Part shown: piece after piece, positions 47,600 through 50,052 of the stretch
How the letters are laid out: each line of letters begins with the position of its first letter
How positions within the stretch are numbered: the first letter of the stretch is position 1
Origin: Pseudomonadota bacterium
GTDB lineage: Bacteria; Pseudomonadota; Gammaproteobacteria; Burkholderiales; Burkholderiaceae_C
NCBI GenBank assembly: GCA_963204815.1
Contig: CAUJHQ010000129.1
Location: forward strand, 1-50,052
Reading direction: 5' to 3'
Length of the DNA: 50,052 nt
The notes under the pieces: model-generated
What the model was told of the DNA's origin: nothing
The model's input: only the letters and a program-made list of their open reading frames with translations
Databases searched by the model: none
Made by a program: the position numbers and the translations under genes

Positions 47600-48351
47600 A
47601 GACGGCCCGCGTCGCGTTCGCCGGTGCCGTGCACAGCGCCGTGCCGCACGCCCAAGGGGTGCAGTTGGCCGATGGCCGCGTGCTTCGCGAAGACGAGGTC
47701 GTCTGGCTCGCGCCGTTCGACGTCGGCACGATCATCGCGCTCGGCCTCAACTACGCCGACCACGTGAAGGAACTCGCCAAGGAGCTCACCGTCACCGCGA
47801 AGGACGAGCCGCTCGTCTTCCTGAAGACGGCGTCGTCGGTCATCGGCCACCGCGGCCACACGCCGTGGCCGGCCGACGCCACCTTCATGCACTACGAGTG
47901 CGAGCTGGCGGTCGTGATCGGCCGCCCGGCGAAGCGCGTGAAGGCCGCGCAGGCGATGGCGCACGTGGCCGGCTACACGGTCTGCAACGACTGGGCGGTG
48001 CGCGACCACCTGGAGAACTGGTACCGCCCGAACCTGCGCGTGAAGAACCGCGACGGCGGCACCGCCCTCGGCCCCTGGTTCGTCAGCGCTGACGAGGTGC
48101 CCGACCCCCACGCGCTGGGCCTGCGCACCCTCGTCAACGGCCGCGTCACGCAGCAGGGCCGCACGTCGAACATGGTCAACGACATCCCGGCGTTGATCGA
48201 ATACCTCAGCAGCTTCATGACGCTCGCGCCGGGCGACGTCATCCTCACCGGCACGCCCGAGGGCGTGGTCAACGTCGATGCCGGCGACGAGGTGGTGTGC
48301 GAGATCGACGGCATCGGCCGCCTCGTCAACACGCTCGTCGCCGAAGCTTGA
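47596..48351 (+). CDS. hpaG2: HpaG2, fumarylacetoacetate hydrolase-family isomerase/decarboxylase
   Basis: 251 residues from GTG at 47596 (GTGA overlap with hpaG1). Typical FAH core: LGLNYADHVKELAKELTV near residue 52, ECELAVVIGRPAKRVK near 102 with metal ligands Glu-x-Glu, GYTVCNDWAVRDHLENW near 123 with the third acidic ligand, and LTGTPEGVVNVDAGDEV near 218. This corresponds to the C-terminal half of the fused HpaG of E. coli. It lies 10 bases upstream of hpaE in one operon. Cytoplasmic. Confidence 0.93.
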   Translation: MKTARVAFAGAVHSAVPHAQGVQLADGRVLREDEVVWLAPFDVGTIIALGLNYADHVKELAKELTVTAKDEPLVFLKTASSVIGHRGHTPWPADATFMHYECELAVVIGRPAKRVKAAQAMAHVAGYTVCNDWAVRDHLENWYRPNLRVKNRDGGTALGPWFVSADEVPDPHALGLRTLVNGRVTQQGRTSNMVNDIPALIEYLSSFMTLAPGDVILTGTPEGVVNVDAGDEVVCEIDGIGRLVNTLVAEA

Positions 48352-48361
48352 AAGGCACCCC

Positions 48362-49819
48362 ATGCGCATTCCGCACCTGATCGACGGCAAGCCCGTCGAA
48401 GGCCGTTCGCACTTCGAGACCGTCAACCCCGCCACGCAGGAGGTGCTGGCCGAGGTGGCCGACGGCGGCGCCGACGAGGTGAACGCCGCGGTCGCCGCCG
48501 CGAAGGCCGCCTTCCCGGCCTGGGCCGGCCGCCCGGCCACCGAGCGCGCGGCGCTGATGCGCCGGCTGGGCGACCTGATCGCGAAGCACGTGCCGGAGTT
48601 GGCGAACACCGAGACGCGCGACACCGGCCAGCCCATCGCGCAGACCGGCAAGCAGCTGGTGCCGCGCGCGGCCGACAACTTCCACTACTTCGCCGAGATG
48701 TGCACGCGCGTCGACGGCCACACCTACCCGACGCCGACGCACCTGAACTACACGCTGTTCCACCCGGTCGGCGTGTGCGCGCTCATCAGCCCCTGGAACG
48801 TGCCCTTCATGACGGCGACGTGGAAGACCGCGCCGTGCCTCGCTTTCGGCAACACGGCGGTGCTGAAGATGAGCGAGCTGTCGCCGCTGACCGCCGCGCG
48901 GCTGGGCGAACTGGCGCTCGAAGCCGGCATCCCGGCCGGCGTGCTGAACGTGGTGCACGGCACCGGCCGCGGCGCCGGCGAGCCGCTGTGCACGCACCCC
49001 GACGTGCGCGCCATCAGCTTCACCGGCAGCACCGTCACCGGCGACCGCATCGTGAAGGCGGCCGGGCTGAAGAAGTTCAGCATGGAACTCGGCGGCAAGA
49101 GCCCCTTCGTGATCTTCGACGACGCCGACCTGGCGCGTGCGCTGGATGCCGCGGTCTTCATGATCTTCAGCAACAACGGCGAGCGCTGCACCGCCGGCAG
49201 CCGCATCCTGGTGCAGAAGTCGATCTACCCGGAGTTCGCCGCGAAGTTCGCCGAACGCGCGAAGCGCATCGTCGTGGGCGACCCGCTCGACGAGAAGACC
49301 ACCATCGGCCCGATGATCAGCCCGGCGCACCTGCAGAAGGTGCGGCGCTACATCGAGCTCGGCCCGAAGGAGGGCGCCACGCTGCTCTGCGGCGGGCTGG
49401 ACGCGCCGGACCTGCCCGCGCACCTGCGGGCTGGAAACTTCGTGCGGCCGACCGTGTTCGCCGATGTCGACAACCGCATGACGATCGCGCAGGAAGAGAT
49501 CTTCGGCCCGGTGGCCTGCCTGATCCCCTTCACCGACGAGGCCGACGCCATCCGCCAGGCCAACGACATCGCCTACGGCCTGTCGAGCTACGTGTGGACC
49601 GAGAACATCGGCCGCGCCCACCGCGTGGCCGCCGCCATCGAGGCCGGCATGTGCTTCGTCAACAGCCAGAACGTGCGCGACCTGCGCCAGCCCTTCGGGG
49701 GCACCAAGGCCAGCGGCGTCGGCCGGGAAGGCGGCACCTGGAGCTACGAGGTGTTCCTGGAGCCGAAGAACGTGGCGGTGTCGATGGGCTCGCACCACAT
49801 TCCGCACTGGGGGGTGTGA
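48362..49819 (+). CDS. hpaE: 5-carboxymethyl-2-hydroxymuconate semialdehyde dehydrogenase
   Basis: 485-residue NAD-dependent aldehyde dehydrogenase, the usual HpaE length. Catalytic residues are in MELGGKSPFVIFDDADLARA near residue 240 (general base Glu) and NNGERCTAGSRILVQ near 273 (nucleophile Cys). NAD contacts lie in ISPWNVPFMTATWKTAPCLA near 143 and SFTGSTVTGDRIVK near 219. The C-terminal RQPFGGTKASGVGREGG is the family signature. In the homoprotocatechuate meta-cleavage pathway it oxidises the ring-fission semialdehyde. It follows hpaG2 directly; hpaD and later genes would lie past the window edge. Confidence 0.94.
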   Translation: MRIPHLIDGKPVEGRSHFETVNPATQEVLAEVADGGADEVNAAVAAAKAAFPAWAGRPATERAALMRRLGDLIAKHVPELANTETRDTGQPIAQTGKQLVPRAADNFHYFAEMCTRVDGHTYPTPTHLNYTLFHPVGVCALISPWNVPFMTATWKTAPCLAFGNTAVLKMSELSPLTAARLGELALEAGIPAGVLNVVHGTGRGAGEPLCTHPDVRAISFTGSTVTGDRIVKAAGLKKFSMELGGKSPFVIFDDADLARALDAAVFMIFSNNGERCTAGSRILVQKSIYPEFAAKFAERAKRIVVGDPLDEKTTIGPMISPAHLQKVRRYIELGPKEGATLLCGGLDAPDLPAHLRAGNFVRPTVFADVDNRMTIAQEEIFGPVACLIPFTDEADAIRQANDIAYGLSSYVWTENIGRAHRVAAAIEAGMCFVNSQNVRDLRQPFGGTKASGVGREGGTWSYEVFLEPKNVAVSMGSHHIPHWGV

Positions 49820-50052
49820 GGTGCACATGCGGCGGTCGGCTGCCTCGGCGCTTCGTTGCACGAAGGCAGCTCGCGGCATGTCGCGGACCCTCGTTCTGTG
49901 GCGGTCGCGAGCGCCCGGGGTGCCCCACTGCGCTCATGTCCCCCGCGTCGGGCTGCGCCCGCCGCTCCTCCTTTACTTCGCTCCGTGGGGCACCCCGGGC
50001 ACTCGCTCCGGCACCGGCGGTGGCGTGCGACCTGGACGCACGCCACGTGGGT
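49820..50052. other. non-coding region after hpaE
   Basis: 233 bases to the window edge with no gene I can support. It holds a CTTCG/CGAAG hairpin (49851-49865, extended by GCTGCC/GGCAGC) that could end the hpa transcript, followed by a long inverted repeat. Any open frame here is probably spurious. Confidence 0.6.
49907..50006. repeat. long inverted repeat, possible dispersed palindromic element
   Basis: The left arm (49907-49928) and right arm (49985-50006) are 22 bases each and complementary except for one mismatch; the inner 16 bases (49913-49928 with 49985-50000) match perfectly. The spacer of 56 bases contains a pyrimidine-rich tract. It resembles intergenic palindromes I have met in related high-GC Burkholderiales, but repeat status cannot be shown from one copy. 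It could also be a strong terminator. Confidence 0.6.

Noticed and set aside
49935..50052. Plus-strand frame starting MSPASGCARR in the inverted repeat
   Set aside because: It lies wholly in the palindrome region and has no protein features; such frames are common artefacts of palindromic elements.

Overview
This window is very GC-rich (about 70% or more by eye), densely coded on both strands, and carries many 4-base start/stop overlaps. Gene content (ribF near ileS, divergent yajQ and murB, a TIGR02281-type aspartic protease, an HpaR-controlled homoprotocatechuate operon) points to a betaproteobacterium of the order Burkholderiales, probably near the Rubrivivax/Leptothrix/Ideonella group. 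That placement is inference from gene content. I saw no rRNA, tRNA, CRISPR array, insertion sequence or prophage gene.

Layout: (1) 1-5.9 kb, minus strand: partial ileS, a POTRA/beta-barrel outer-membrane protein, ribF, and a GT4 glycosyltransferase. (2) 5.9-10.0 kb, plus strand: a five-gene, tightly overlapping surface-glycan cluster (DUF5672 protein, GT-B glycosyltransferase, SAM methyltransferase, GT8-like glycosyltransferase, an unassigned GT-B-like protein). (3) 10-15.5 kb, minus strand: RsuA-type pseudouridine synthase, lipoprotein alpha/beta hydrolase, P1 (DmpA) peptidase, and two adjacent acyl-CoA dehydrogenases; a divergent MFS transporter follows. (4) 16.8-19 kb: retropepsin-like protease, yajQ, murB.

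(5) 19-25.5 kb: two tail-to-tail hybrid histidine kinase modules. Each has its own exported candidate sensor partner: a PhnD-like lipoprotein for one, a cysteine-free sulfite-oxidase-fold protein for the other. The two kinases share one CTAG as both stop codons, and there is no free-standing response regulator. (6) 25.5-33.7 kb: adenosine deaminase-like and M20 amidohydrolase pair, a transglutaminase/TPR lipoprotein, a small unknown ORF, then a plus-strand run of 2OG-Fe dioxygenase, threonine dehydratase-like enzyme, S10 peptidase and phosphofructokinase.

(7) 33.7-42.4 kb: DUF985 cupin/SDR/flavin reductase/RluA-type operon; a leader region with its own promoter, a 14-residue leader ORF and two hairpins ahead of rsgA; MFS transporter and phosphoribosyltransferase; acyl-CoA ligase and FAD oxidoreductase. 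(8) 42.4-45.9 kb: a bidirectional terminator, a secreted lysine-rich mini-protein, and a probable metal-handling group (TPR protein, HupE/UreJ-like protein with an EF-hand loop, and a convergent DUF4198 protein overlapping it by 103 bases). (9) 45.9-50 kb: aroQ, then hpaR divergent from hpaG1-hpaG2-hpaE for 4-hydroxyphenylacetate/homoprotocatechuate meta-cleavage, ending in a long inverted repeat.

The parts most worth a second look are the paired sensor-kinase modules, the rsgA leader, the dioxygenase/dehydratase pair, the glycan cluster, and the repeated occurrence of -10-like hexamers 5-8 bases before start codons, which suggests leaderless transcripts.
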